Shown here piece by piece: positions 32,825 to 44,105 of a DNA stretch of 64,000 nucleotides. The stretch comes from Diaporthe sp. PMI_573 (lineage: Eukaryota > Ascomycota > Sordariomycetes > Diaporthales > Diaporthaceae). The stretch lies in contig JAJTUP010000097.1 of the NCBI GenBank assembly GCA_021399435.1, forward strand, positions 124,001-188,000. The letters are read 5' to 3'. The position numbers and the translations under genes are program-made. Positions within the stretch are counted from its first letter, which is position 1. Every line of letters begins with the position of its first letter. Below the pieces are notes generated by a model, which was not told the origin of the DNA, did no database searches, and worked only from the letters and a program-made list of their open reading frames with translations.

Positions 32825-33361
32825 CTAGTCGGTTCCAACAGCCATCCATTGCTCGAGCTCCTTCCAGGCGACCTCTGCGTGCCTTGCGACCCGGTGTCGA
32901 GATACTGTAGTCTCAGGTGGGTGACAGACCAACTGCTCCATCACATCATCGCCTCTAATATGGCGGAAACCCTCCACGAGTCCACGCGGCACGAAGAAGT
33001 CTCGCAAGAAAACGTATGCCTTCGACAACATTTTGCTCTGTGTAGGGTCACCCCTGCCGTCGATGGCCGACGCCAGCGCCAGGAACCAGTCGCGGTGCTT
33101 GCGTTTCTGGATAAGCGAGCTGCACATCGCCTTGGACGTCCAGATTGGCGTCTTTGGTCCCAGGTAAGGCAGCCAGCCTGAGGCGGATCTTGGCGTGGGA
33201 GTCGGCTCTTGTGACCGCTCCTCAAGGGGCGATTCGACATCAGACATGTCGTCTTGATTGAGTTGAGATCGAAGAATGCGTGGTGTTTTGTCGGACCTGG
33301 GCCTTGACCTGAGCGCCGTCGCAGGGTCGCCTTGTGTTACCGGGCTTTCCTCTCTCGACAT
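32825..33361 (-). CDS. Orphan protein, unknown function
   Basis: 178 aa if started at ATG 33361 (MSREESPVTQGD). The frame is open further upstream to MNARL at 33469, but that part overlaps a TATA-like ACTTATAAG. The N-terminus is Ser/Pro/Arg-rich. The C-terminal half is more structured: LGPKTPIWTSKAMCSSLIQ, DWFLALASAIDG, KAYVFLRDFFVPRGLVEGF, ending EVAWKELEQWM. No family was recognised. It lies about 200 bp upstream of another orphan in the same orientation and might be joined to it by an intron. Confidence 0.45.
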   Translation of the reverse strand: MSREESPVTQGDPATALRSRPRSDKTPRILRSQLNQDDMSDVESPLEERSQEPTPTPRSASGWLPYLGPKTPIWTSKAMCSSLIQKRKHRDWFLALASAIDGRGDPTQSKMLSKAYVFLRDFFVPRGLVEGFRHIRGDDVMEQLVCHPPETTVSRHRVARHAEVAWKELEQWMAVGTD

Positions 33362-33804
33362 TTTGGGAACCGGGTGTGCAGGAGGTGCATCCTGCGTTGT
33401 GCAGTGTGTGCCGTCCACTTGGCTGCAGACAAACATGCAGCGTTGCAGACTTATAAGCCTTGCATTCATCACGCCATACTAAGTCGGCCATCCTGACGCC
33501 AAATTGAGGTGTCCCCGACCTCGTCGCCGCCAATTGATTGACTTTGGGCTAAGAGACCCGCTGCAATGCGAGAGGTGCTAACGACAAGCGATCTGCACGC
33601 GGCCTCAGGCTACCTTGGAGCCGGCAATCTGCTGTGTGTTTGCGGCTGCCAGAATCACTTTCGCTCATTTTCAAATCGAATGTTGACATTACATGGCAAG
33701 GGTGTTGGCTCCCAGGTTCCACTAGACCGCCCAGCCATCGACATCGGCCATGTCTTCGCAGTCCCCCCGTTCACACCTTTCTACACCGTACCATCATCCC
33801 GAGA

Positions 33805-34570
33805 ATGGCTACGGACATGTCTCCCACTACATATCACCATACCGAGTCCGACGTCGCCCTGCAGATCCACGAAAAAGAGGCTCGAGCCGGGGCTCCGTCC
33901 ACCGTCGCTCCCACCGAGCCATCCTGCGAACACCCCCGGGCTGCGCGCGAGCACACTCCTGCTGATACAGGCTTGTACTATGTTCCGCCAGGCAACATGC
34001 CGGACTACTTCCCGGGATTGTTTCTGGAAGTTGTTGGGTGGTCGCATCAGCTGCCGGACTCTCGGGCCAAACGTGAGTTGCGCCCTTCTCCCGCTGCACT
34101 ACCCTCCCACGTCACGCGGACGAGGCTAATGGTGCGTCTTTCTCATAGGCATGATTAGACATGGCGAAGGCATCGTTCGGTATGTCATGGCATTTAATGT
34201 TGAGCACGACACACCGCGCCAGAACCGTGAAATTACAATCACGGCGCATGAGCTTCGGAGCACTGAAACGGAGTGGTTTCCAGGGAAGTGTCTAGATGAC
34301 TACAATGTACGTGAGCATGCCGGGCTAGGTGATATCGATGTGGGCCTACGTTTGTCCCATCTGCATGAGCAATTGCTTCCTGTCGAGGGCGAGGAAGATA
34401 TCCCTATCAAGTTGCCGCTGCAGCGGCTTGTGCAAATCGTCGATGACGCTTTTGCGGAACACGAGGTACATGACAGATACAAACGTGGCTCACAGTCCCG
34501 CCCGCCACAACCAAGCAGGATCCAAGGGAAGAGAGTACGTACAGCGACGCCCTCAGAGGACGGAAGATGA
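33805..34570 (+). CDS. Two-exon orphan protein, 229 aa
   Basis: Exons 33805..34072 and 34149..34570. The intron begins GTGAGT and ends CATAG, and joining keeps the frame (AK-R-MIRHGEG). The ATG at 33805 gives MATDMSPTTYHHTES, a disordered start, then GLYYVPPGNMPDYFPGLFLEV and an exon 2 fold-like region (VRYVMAFNVEHD, REITITAHELRSTETEWFP) ending in a basic Arg/Ser tail. The clean intron and continuous composition argue for a real, possibly expressed, gene. No family was recognised. A further 3' exon in the +2 frame near 34555-34685 cannot be excluded. Confidence 0.55.
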
Positions 34571-35249
34571 TGAGGAGTCTCTGCTCCGCAGGCCCCACGC
34601 CGGCTATACAGGTCCGTCTACTTCGAAGCGGAGAAAAAATGGAACCACGTTTAGACAGATAGCGTACCAGGTCTGGTCGAAGGGATGATTATTAATTACT
34701 TGGCGTTTGGGAGCAATTGTTCTCGGGAGATACCACAGCGTCGGAGTACAAAGAATGAATTCACCTCATAGCTCAGCATGACTCCCTTCTGTTCTTGGAC
34801 AATATACTATGACGTACAACTAGCCACCTGACGAGGTAGGGATCTTGTTAGACCCTCAGGTCCATGCTCTTTAGTACGTGACCACGCTCGTGCCTGATGG
34901 GTGAGCACGAGTTATAGATCGCGTACTTGTCTTCACGGTGGCTGCAACATCTAGGCTTGTCTTGTAATCTCCTCCCCGTAACGGTTGCACTAGAATGGTA
35001 TGGTGTCTGACTTTGCAATATACAGCAACAACGGGTGCGTTTCTAAAGTCAATAGCTATTTTTTTTTTTTTTTTTTTTGTCGAGAGCATGGTGTAATGGC
35101 CTCCCTTCATCGCTAACTCCACAACAGCTTAATGTGAATTGTATTTGCGCTTTAGCGACATCCGTACTGTTTACCGTGGATAACGTCCTAACGCGTCTGC
35201 TACTCAAGCTATTCAAAATATTTTGCGCATATAAGTCTAACACGGGATC
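34571..35249. other. Spacer with T20 homopolymer
   Basis: AT-rich, no supported gene. A run of 20 T occurs at 35059-35078. On the minus strand it reads as poly-A and could mark the tail of a decayed retroposed sequence; no LINE or SINE body was recognised beside it. Confidence 0.4.
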
Positions 35250-35716
35250 CGCGGGCTACGAGGGATATGGGTCCTAAAGAAAATTTGGTGCCATCAGCCA
35301 GACAACTTATCACACGAGGAGCTCTTTCAGCTCCGGGTGGAGAGTATTGATCTGATGGTAGCTCTCTGCGACAAGCGAGAGACAGTTTCGGCGCGACCGC
35401 ATCCGAAAACGCGCGCAGATTGAGCCAGTCGTCAAACAGGAATCCCCCGAGCCCGAGCCCTTTCCTCTTATGCTGGATCCTACGCAGTGTCCAGTGTCCC
35501 GACTGCATCGGTGACGAACGTCTATCACACGAGGAACGCGCGTTCAAGTACTGCCGCCCGACCGTCCGTAACGATCACTTTGATGATCAGCACCTGGAGG
35601 AGCGGGAGCGTGCTGTGCGCCGTGGGGACAGGATAAGATGTCTGTATCCTGGGTGCAAGGACATCAAGTTTCATGACTTGGACTACTTTCGCAACCACGT
35701 CGAGGTGGTTCACTAG
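35250..35716 (+). pseudogene. 3' fragment of a FluG/C2H2-type zinc-finger protein
   Basis: Reconstructed reading: NLSHEELFQLRVESIDLMVA, then after a frame change RIRKRAQIEPVVKQESPEP and LMLDPTQCP, then CIGDERLSHEERAFKYCRP, RNDHFDDQHL and RIRCLYPGCKDIKFHDLDYF ending NHVEVVH. The C..C, CLYPGC...H...H pattern resembles the zinc-finger tail of fungal FluG-domain (DUF3435-related) proteins, a family linked to tyrosine recombinases. The recombinase domain itself is absent. One cause of inactivation is visible: CAGTGTC at 35485-35491 is repeated at 35492-35498, shifting the frame inside the CPxC motif. Confidence 0.6.
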
Positions 35717-35949
35717 GTCACGGCAAATCAGGCCGAGACGCGGCGACGCAAGAAGATCAAGCACCGGCAGATGGCCCGGACAAAACAGAAGTAGCCCAAC
35801 TTGTATTGGTACATGACTAGTACATATATAATATAAAATGACCTTGCCGGTGGCTAGCAAATAGTGGCCAAATTACACCCGAGTATGTGTTCCTACGGCG
35901 GTCAAAGGTGTTGGCGAAATCGTCAGCAGACGCAGTTCGGCAGTAGCGA

Positions 35950-38301
35950 TCATGCTGTGTGGCCTTCCACCTTCACGAGGGACGGTACGTTTGGCGGCCC
36001 GGTAATACACGACGAAGCCTTTTCCACGGCAGACCTGAGCTCTTTCGCAAAATCATCCGTCTCTCCTTTCTGTGAGATCCCACGTTTCCTCTTCTGGTTC
36101 GGGCTGTTTGGGCTGACTTGACCGAGAGGCTGCCCACCGCGAAACTCCGCACGTTCGAGATCCACAACCGTGAAATTGCCGTTTCCATCGTACAAAATGT
36201 TGCGTGGCTCCGCATCAAGATGGATGACATGGAGATTGTGCATGGCCGTGAATATTGCGGAAACCCCTTTAGCGACGGTTGCCTTGTCCACCTGGTCGCT
36301 GTAGTCGAACAAGGGCCGCCCAGCCCAACTGAGGAGCAGAAAATGCATGTTGACTCTGCCGTTGAAATGCCATGGCCGGAGTAGGTCTATCATACCGAGA
36401 CAGACCGGAATGTGCCTGCCTTGGATTGCCCGGAGTCGGCCGTATATAACACTCTCGTGCTTCAGGTAGTCACGGTGGGAACTCTCCATCCCCTTGGCAA
36501 CAAACGTGTAACCATGCGTCGACAGTCGCACTTTGAAGAGTGATCCACGCGCCCCGAACCGATACAGTGGCGCACAATCTGCATCGCGATCGCGGTCTCT
36601 GGCAAGCTGCTCTCGGAGGAGATCGAGGAACCTAAGCCGGCCTATGTGCCGCTCGCCGTGATGAGCCGAGTTTGGGCACGTCTCGTCCATGGGCCTGCCA
36701 AATGCTAATCCAAGAAGACATTGCTGAGTGCAAAACGGCCGACTTTGTACGTTCCGCTTCGTCGCTTGGCCATCCTGTTTTCCGCCTCGGCGTTGGCGTT
36801 TCCCACCACCCCTCCCGCCCCTCCCACCCCTCGGTACCCCCTTCCCACCACCTGGATTCGGAGAAGGGGAAGGAGGGTCTTCGTCATCGTCATCGTCATC
36901 GTCGAAAGGTCCACGTTTTAAGTCCAGCGGCATGCAGCCAGAGCGTGTTCGAATTGGCGACCGTTCAAAGCCCTTCCAACGATGAGCGTGATAAGAAGTG
37001 GTAGGAGGTGGTTTGCGATCCGTTTCCCGTATGCCTCTCAGAACGTCTTCGAACTCAACAACCCAGGTACCCAATTTCCCTGCCTCGTCACGCCATGACT
37101 GGGGTGGGGGGTCTGCGCGGAGAGCCTGGAGAATAAACGCGAAAACTTGCGCGACTGCCGTGCGATGAAGCCTGTTTTCATCTTTGTCCATTACGTCCTC
37201 TTTCGGTACGCACACCGAGTAATAGACGGTAGAAGGATCATCTGGGATATACAGGAAGACAAAGGTTTGCCCAGTGCACACATACCCGTATTGGATGCTT
37301 TTGCCGATCATGTAAGAGAAGAGTTGGGTGACAACGGCGCAGGCGAGCCGTCTGGCCGCAAAATCAAAACCCTTGCCATCCTTATTGATCACGTCATCTT
37401 CAGGTATGATTTTCTTCTTCAGGCCCTCGACGACATCATTCTTGGTCAGCTTGTGCGGCGCCTTGTATTCGATACAAACGGCTGGGACGTTCTGGCCATC
37501 CGAGGTCCTATAGATACAGAACTGGTCTGCCCGATTGCCCTTCCCCTTTGCCGTGTGATGGGTCTTGGTCGGGGTCTTTGGCGCTGACATCAAAGCCGTT
37601 GCACTGGCATCATTACTGTCGAGCAATGTATGTTCCATGGACTTGGATGTGGTGTTGTTGTTTCCAAGGTTTGTATGGCTCTCAAAGGTCACAGTCCCCC
37701 GGAGACCAAAAGCCTCTCGGACGAGGGGGTCTTTATATGCTCCATCAACCAGCTTCTCGACCGCATTTTCCACGGCATTGAGTTCAAAGTTTCGGAGACA
37801 AATCTCGCTGCTGATGGGCTTGAGTATCGACTTTACGTATTCCAGTTGGTGTTGGGAGGGGAATGCGGGATGAGAGGAGAATGATTTGCCGATCGAGAGC
37901 TTGTCCTAGATCTCCTCTTGTTTCGCGGGAAAGTTGTTCCACGGGATGATCCGTCGTGGAAAGATTCGGCCGGTCGGGTTGGTAGGGTTGCCTTGTGTAG
38001 TCAAGGAGCGGTCGGTAGCTACCTGAGCAGCGAGATCGAGTAAATGGCAAGCCTCGAGGTATTGCACAAGAGTTTGTGGTTGTGACGACCTTGCAAGTTC
38101 TTCGGCATCTTCTCGTCGGCATTGCTCCTCTTCTCGTCGGCGTTGCTCCTCTGCGGCACGATCCTCAGCTTCTCTGAGTGATCGTTGGTCTTGTTCTCGT
38201 AGGCGTTGCTCTTCTTTGAGTAGGCGTTGATCCTCTGCGATATGATCCTCAGCTTCTCTGAGTAATCGTAGCAACTTCTTAACATCCTGAACCCCCTCCA
38301 T
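35950..38301 (-). pseudogene. Coiled-coil / PD-(D/E)XK-like / kinase-like gene with one premature TAG
   Basis: One minus-strand frame runs from ATG 38301 (MEGVQDVKKLL) to the stop at 35950, 784 codons. It is interrupted only by TAG at 37906-37908 in PAKQEEI-stop-DKLSIGKSF, where the fungal family has Trp (one G-to-A change). Domains in order: an Arg/Glu coiled coil (residues ~10-75); IFPRRIIPWNNFP linker; a nuclease-like region with TVTFESHTNL and AVCIEYKAPHKL (E-x-K of PD-(D/E)XK folds); an Asp stretch and Gly/Arg-rich linker; then a kinase-like domain with VIHLDAEPRNILYD (catalytic-loop Asp and Asn kept) and VVDLE replacing DFG. Nuclease plus kinase-like fusions are known from fungal and Crinkler-type effector or conflict systems. 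Sequence is otherwise well preserved, so loss is recent, or readthrough occurs. Confidence 0.7.
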
Positions 38302-39442
38302 TGTGATTGTGTAGAATGCCGTCACTCCTGGTATTCACAGTCAGTCTCACGCAAGCCTTGGAAGATAAACCTTCATGGCTAGAATAAACAAGATTGGGGG
38401 GACAGAGAAAGAATTATGCCGTGATCCAAGAACGTGTTTGCTGGCAACAGAGTTCTTTCAAAATAACAAATAGAACCCAGCCCAGCATCCGCCCACCCAA
38501 GTACCTAAATTTTGGTGCAAAGCACTCCAAAACCAAAGTATCTTAAATGAGTCAGCAGAAATTACCCCGCACCCATTCATGCGACGCGTCAATTTCGCGA
38601 TTACTACACCTACACAGGGCGTGAAAGGAGTGCACATTTTTCAATGGAGTTGAAAATAGCCTCTCAATTTATAGCTGGCTTTACATTGAGTATCGTGTAT
38701 GATGTGGCACTTGAGCTTGAGCAGCTTCAATATCCTCCTACCGACTTTGTTTTTGAAAACTATGGTCTCTATACGCGTACTCGAGTAGACAATAATGACT
38801 CCGACAAGGCGTACAGCAGCCACGGCCACTGCATAATCAACTACAGTGTGACTACAATCATTGACCCCCTTCGTCGAAATTTCCCATAAGTGGATTACAC
38901 CATAGGATCTCCACAATCAACAAAAAGGTCCTCATATCACCCGGGAGCTAACAAGACCGCCCACCTAGGCTTGTTGCACAGAGATGCCCAGTCAACTTAT
39001 TAATTGATTCTAAACATCAAATCAATTCCACCCTCCTATCCCCAGCCAAGGCTTGTTCAGTTCCGAAACCTAAATAAGCCACCCCTTCTCATCATGGACA
39101 ACCATGGGGAAAATTAAAACCGGAGGCTTTGCTCCCCTGCCCAGTAGACAGTAGTGACGCCGTTGACGTTGAGATGGCGTAGGGATCCTCGCAACGGGGA
39201 ATCCCTGCGGCAACCACCCCGGTGACGTCAGCCTGAAATCGGCAGCGCCTTGCCACCGACGAGATCGCGATGCCGTGGGCAGAACAAATATATAAGGAAC
39301 AACAACACACCTGTTCTTGTTGTGTGTAGCATGTCCTATCACTCATCCGTCAATAATAAACCTTCTTCCTGCAAAGACATCTCTCAACCTAAGACCCACC
39401 AGCTTCTCCCAAGTCCTCAATCCTCAGCCCAACACCGTCAGC
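38302..39442. other. Intergenic region, right border of accessory island; TATA of small gene
   Basis: No gene was identified. A short plus frame at 38644-38889 lacks any signature. A TATA element (AATATATAAGG, 39286-39296) precedes the small gene at 39443 by about 150 bp. Confidence 0.45.
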
Positions 39443-39731
39443 ATGGGCGCAGTAATGTCCTGTATCCAGGGGATCGGTGACTGCATCATGACAGTCATCC
39501 GTGCGATCGCTGGAGTCATCATGTCGATCGTGAATGGCGTCGTCGCAGTCCTCTCGGCCATCGTTAGGTTCCTGACCTGTAAGCAAACATCCCTCTCAGA
39601 CATCGCGCGTCACCCAACCCCCGAAGAGCAAAGTGACTAACTAATCCCTCTCTCATAAAAAAGGCGGCTACTGCGGACGTGGCGGCGGCGGTACCCGTCG
39701 CACAAGACACTCTAGAACTAGTCATGTCTAG
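39443..39731 (+). CDS. Small hydrophobic conserved fungal protein, 67 aa
   Basis: Two exons, 39443..39578 and 39664..39731. The intron starts GTAAGC, has branch ACTAACTA and ends AAG. The protein starts MGAVMSCIQGIGDCIMTVIR and is hydrophobic through residue 45 with Gly/Ile/Val-rich repeats, then has a short CGYCGRGGGG and basic tail ending SRTSHV. Many filamentous fungi carry one or more such 60-90 aa proteins starting MGAVxSCI, often with an intron before the CG.xG tail. Membrane association is likely and function is unknown. A TATA box and CT-rich leader upstream suggest strong expression. N-terminal Gly2 with Cys7 could be lipidated; this is inference. Confidence 0.8.
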
Positions 39732-40305
39732 GAGCAGCAGCACGGCCATCAGGCGGGCGTGTTTGTGAGATAACAAGACCTGGATCTCAACTCGCGGAGG
39801 AGTGGACGAGTTGGGTGAAAGAGAGTAATGCCGGGCGCGGCTTTTGTTTTGCCGACTTCATGGAGGAACGCTTTTTGCATTGATCATGGGCCTCTGTGCT
39901 TCCAGTTCAAGGCATTCAAAGACACATGATACCCCCACCCCCCTGTTTTCCCATTTGTACAGTACCTGCACTGGAGAGCCTTTTCCTGCGAGAGCAATGT
40001 CAGCATGATTAAGAACAAGGAGTAACGAAATATACCCGAGTTGTTCAAGCACCACTGCAAGCAAGTGGCCACTTGATTCTGGTTGCGTCGTGACAATGTA
40101 ACACCCGCGCGACAGTGAGATTTGCGGCGGATTAGGTGAAGTTTGTGTGTTTACGTCGTAGTTCAACAGCATGTCCTTACTTCTCAGTATTAACCAGGTT
40201 CCATCGCATCGGTACCCAGTCCGGAGAAGAGGAAATAAATTTGCAAGATCCAAGTAATCATGAATAATGTATTTTGGTTACTTCAAGGCCACGAAGACCA
40301 TTGGA
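39732..40305. other. Intergenic region
   Basis: Convergent 3' flanks of the small gene and RAD1. A minus frame at 39858-40253 lacks any recognisable feature. Nothing else was seen. Confidence 0.5.
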
Positions 40306-43207
40306 CTAATCCTCATCTTCAAGTAGATCCTTTGTAAAAAATCTCACAATCCTCCTTGCAGATTCTCCACCTACCAATGGCTCCAAGTCTTGTATGGACA
40401 TGTTGGCAATGTCCCTGATGTTTTCTGTCTCGAGGGTCAGGTTCTTGATATTCTTGCTCGTAACCCCGGGAATGTGCATCAGCATCTCCTCCGGCTGCTG
40501 GTTGAACGGCTGCTCCTCAGCCACCTCGTTCTTCTCAAGCCCGGCCCTCACGGCTGCAATCGGATCGGGTTCTTCCTCCTGTGCCTTGAGAGACTCGAAA
40601 ATCTCGGCTGTCTGGTACGGCGACGATGACCATATGACCCGCAGCTTGGGGAAGGCCAGTGTCAGCAGCACAATCTTGGATTGGAGATCAGATGATATGT
40701 TGTCCGGGTTGACACTCTTCAGATTTCCAGAGAGGTCGGCGAAAGGCTCCAGGGTGAAAGACTTGTTCTGGTCGAATTCGATCAGGAGCATCGGCGACTT
40801 GTAGTGCTGGAACATGGTCTCGGCCTGGCTGTAGAGCCGACCATCCCTGAAGGAGGAAATCAGATCGCTAACTGATTTCCTTTCGATGCAAATGTTGGGT
40901 GACAAGATGTAGTCACCCACGGTCAGCATGCATGGCACGATGACCATGGAGCGACCATGCAAGAGCGACGGCAGAGAAGATCTGAATTCCCGGACGTCGA
41001 CCACCACCCGAGGCGGCTGTGCCGTCGCAGCCAGCCGCCCGCCGCCTGCTATGCGAGTGTTGATCGTCCTCAGGAACGCTTCCTGCGGGTCCTCGACCCC
41101 ATGAGCATCGACAGTCATAACGACGCTCATACTTGCGCGCTCCTTGATCAACTTGGTGAACGCATCCTTTTCCCGCCGGACCATGGTCAAGTACCTCTGT
41201 TCCTCTACGGAGCCACCGTAGTAAAGGAAGTAGACTCGCACGTTCCTATCGTTGTGAGATGATCTGTAGACCTCTACCCGTCTGATAAACGATGCGTCAG
41301 GCTCGTACATGACGATGTACCGCGGCTTGACCTCCTCAAGAACGTGCTCGTCCTGGTCTCCGTCGTAGGCGTGGATGACCACCAGATCTTGCATTTCATA
41401 CATTTCGTAGAAGTCATCCATGTCTTCCAGCGTGTCTTCGATGACATCTGCCTTTTGCTTTGCCTCCTCTTCTGTGATCTGGATCTCTTCCATGAGCTCA
41501 GACACCTCGCTCGCCTTTTCGAAGTAGGGCACGAGGCTCCCATTCTCGGCTCGGCCAAGACTTGTCGCCATGGAAGCGCCGCCGCGGACGCGCCGCCGCT
41601 TGTTAGCGGGCGCCCTGCTGGTCTTTTGCAAACGCGGATCTGTCGCTCCTTTCAGAGCATTTTGATTCTCGGCGAACAGGGTAGCGCTGACTTTGGCGAA
41701 CTCCCGCTTCCAATTGAGATAATTCCGCAGCTTGCGTCTCATCATGAACGTAGCAGATGGCTTATCCTCGTCATCCGCGTCATCCTCGTCATCGGCACTT
41801 TGGTAGACGATCTTCCTCTTCCGCTGTTGCTCCGCCTTGGGCTTCACATGCATGGATTGTAAGTATTCTTTGAGCTGACGGCAGGTCGCGGCATCCGAGC
41901 ACATGATCAGAATAGTGCCATTGGAGTCATCGCGAGCCATCGGCTCGAAGTAGAGATCTCTGTCGATTTCTTGGAGAACATCGGCTAGCACCGCCCACTT
42001 GGGCTGCTCCTCGAGCACCGGGCGCACAGAGTCAATATTGGAGTCTGCGCCTGGTTTGTTGACGCCGCTATAGACCCGCTTCCTGCCGGTGTCAAAAATG
42101 GTCTGAGCAGCGTCGAGAAACAGCCATGGGGACTGGTTCTGCCTGGTTGACCCCGGCGCAGGCGAGTGGGCAGCATGGATGGTGTCTAGGTTCTGCAGGA
42201 ATTGCACTGCATCCATCCCGACAATGGCCTGCAACAGGCCGCGTAGCACGGTTAGATCACTGACGATCTGCTTTGTCTTCCAGCTCACCCTGTGCCAGTT
42301 TGGATCAAGCTGACGTCGCACCATGACATCGAAGTTCTTGGTCAGGGCGCTGTCGAGATTCCAGTCATCCATCTCGAGGCCTGTGTTTCCCTTCTTGAGT
42401 TCGTGAATACTGACTTCGACGCATTCCATGACGGCAGCCTGGATCTCCTTCATGGCGTCGGTCATTGGTACTTCAAGCTCGATGACCTCTGCCTTTTTCT
42501 TACCCTCCAGGGACTGGGCCACCGATACGTGGAAACGAGGCCATAGACTGGCCTTCCTCAAGAAAAGATTCCGCATCATGGCCGCGAGCGGGTTGAACCC
42601 CGTAGTGAACGGGTCCGGGTTGTCTGCGAAGGCCTTGAGAAACCCGACCTTGTTCTTCTGGCGGTAAATCCGTAGAACAAAGGCCTCCAGACTCGTAGCG
42701 ACTACCCGGTCGGCGTGTAAGACAACGATACCAGTGATTTTCTCAACGTTCAACAGGTTGGTGAGCATGTCCACCACCAAGATACGGCTCGTGACGCTGA
42801 AAATGCCGCCCGAGGCATACATCTTTTCTCTCACGCCGACGTTGGTGTAGTCGGTGTTGACCACGGTCAGGCCGCGGGCCAGAGGCGCCATGCTTATAGC
42901 TGCATGCTCGGCGAGAGCCTCGCCGATCCAGTTGTTCTCACGGTCTTCAGCGTTGACCACGACGAGGAGGTTGTTGCCGGCAGCATCGTAAGAATGCAGG
43001 AGATTGGTCAGCAAGCGCATGAGCCCAAGGCCGCGCGCCACAATGACGAGCTCATCCTCTGCACGGAGTTCTTGAAAGAGAGACTGTTGGTATTCCTTGG
43101 GAGAAAGCATCGAGTGTGAGCGTGTCATGTAGAGCCTGTGAATGGCCATGGGGGCTTACAAGGGGCAGTGAGAGCTTCACCGGCTGCGGCGCATCGTTGG
43201 CGGCCAT
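40306..43207 (-). CDS. RAD1: XPF/Rad1 structure-specific endonuclease subunit (nucleotide excision repair)
   Basis: Catalytic subunit of the XPF-ERCC1 (Rad1-Rad10) 5'-flap endonuclease. Exons are complement 43160..43207 and 40306..43095, 945 aa. The 48-bp first exon encodes MAANDAPQPVKLSLPL. Intron 43096..43159 starts GTAAGC and ends CCCAAG, restoring LPL-EYQQSLFQEL, the usual family start. An ATG at 43149, inside that intron, would give a wrong N-terminus. The N-terminal half is the degenerate SF2 helicase-like region. An acidic, charged linker lies around residues 430-620. The nuclease domain has CIERKSVSD (ERKxxxD, residues ~754-760), and a C-terminal tandem HhH (MLMHIPGVTSKNIKNL, LVGGESARRIV) provides ERCC1 binding. 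All catalytic residues look intact. Confidence 0.96.
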
Positions 43208-44105
43208 GATGGAGTGTGGCAGGCAAATGCAAATGCGATGCCTACTGACAAGGAACGAAACATGGTCTTCGGATCGACCAGTGCCAGCGAAGCCAACCCG
43301 GTGGGCTGGGAAAGGTTGAGAAGGGGCCAGACGACATTCACGCGTGCATCTCTGGCGCGGAACTCGATGTCGTCAGGTTGGAGTTGTCACAGCCAGCAGC
43401 TGTGTTGCAGCTGATGCCAGCCGCCACAGCCAGGTTGGCAACCCCCCCCCCCAACCCCCCGGAGTGACTTGACAATAACCTCTGGGCCCGACAGGTTGTT
43501 AGTCCCAATGTCAGTTCCCACTGTCCGAGTGAGCAGTGGATACAAGGAGCTTGGATAGCTGATCCATGCAGTTCCGAACGCCGGTAGTCGAGGCCTCTGG
43601 GAAACTGCTGGTTGTATTGTGAATTCCGAAGCCGAGATCCCAGAAGTGAGGCAACCGGCCAGCCCTTGATTGCGAAACAGATTGCCACCACAGCAACAAC
43701 ATCCTTGGGTCTCGGCCGCTTCACGACATGGCAAACAGGGGAGACGCCTAGGTCCTGTCCGCGTCTTGCCCGGTGGCGGGGCGTGCTTGCCCGCTTCGTC
43801 ACGGGTCGTTGTTAGTCAAGAATCGACGTCATTGCATGTGCTGCCTTCATGTGCTGGCAGCCGTGACTGGGAGAGGGTCCCCAGCTCCAGTCCGACGTGG
43901 CTGTATAAGACGGGACAACATTCCCTCGTGGATTCCACACGCCACACAGCTGTAGTTACCGACTTCTCAACCTCAACCTCAACCTTCACGATATCAAGTT
44001 TTCTTCAGCTCCAAATCAGTAAGTAAGGCAGGATACCCAGCCCACCCAGCAGTCCTGCACGAGCCGACCGGCTGACAACAGTGACCAGAGCCTTGAATTG
44101 CAACC
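43208..44105. other. Intergenic region with C-tracts; leader of small gene
   Basis: Holds a run of C residues at 43441-43451. A TATA-like GTATAAGAC near 43902 and a CAACCTCAACCTCAACC leader precede the small gene at 44106. No other gene was supported. Confidence 0.5.

Noticed and set aside
38644..38889. 81-codon plus frame in AT-rich DNA
   Set aside because: No similarity or splice context; expected by chance in this length.
22919..39442. Complete Starship giant transposon
   Set aside because: Only a FluG/DUF3435-like zinc-finger fragment is present. No captain recombinase domain, terminal repeats or target-site duplication could be seen.
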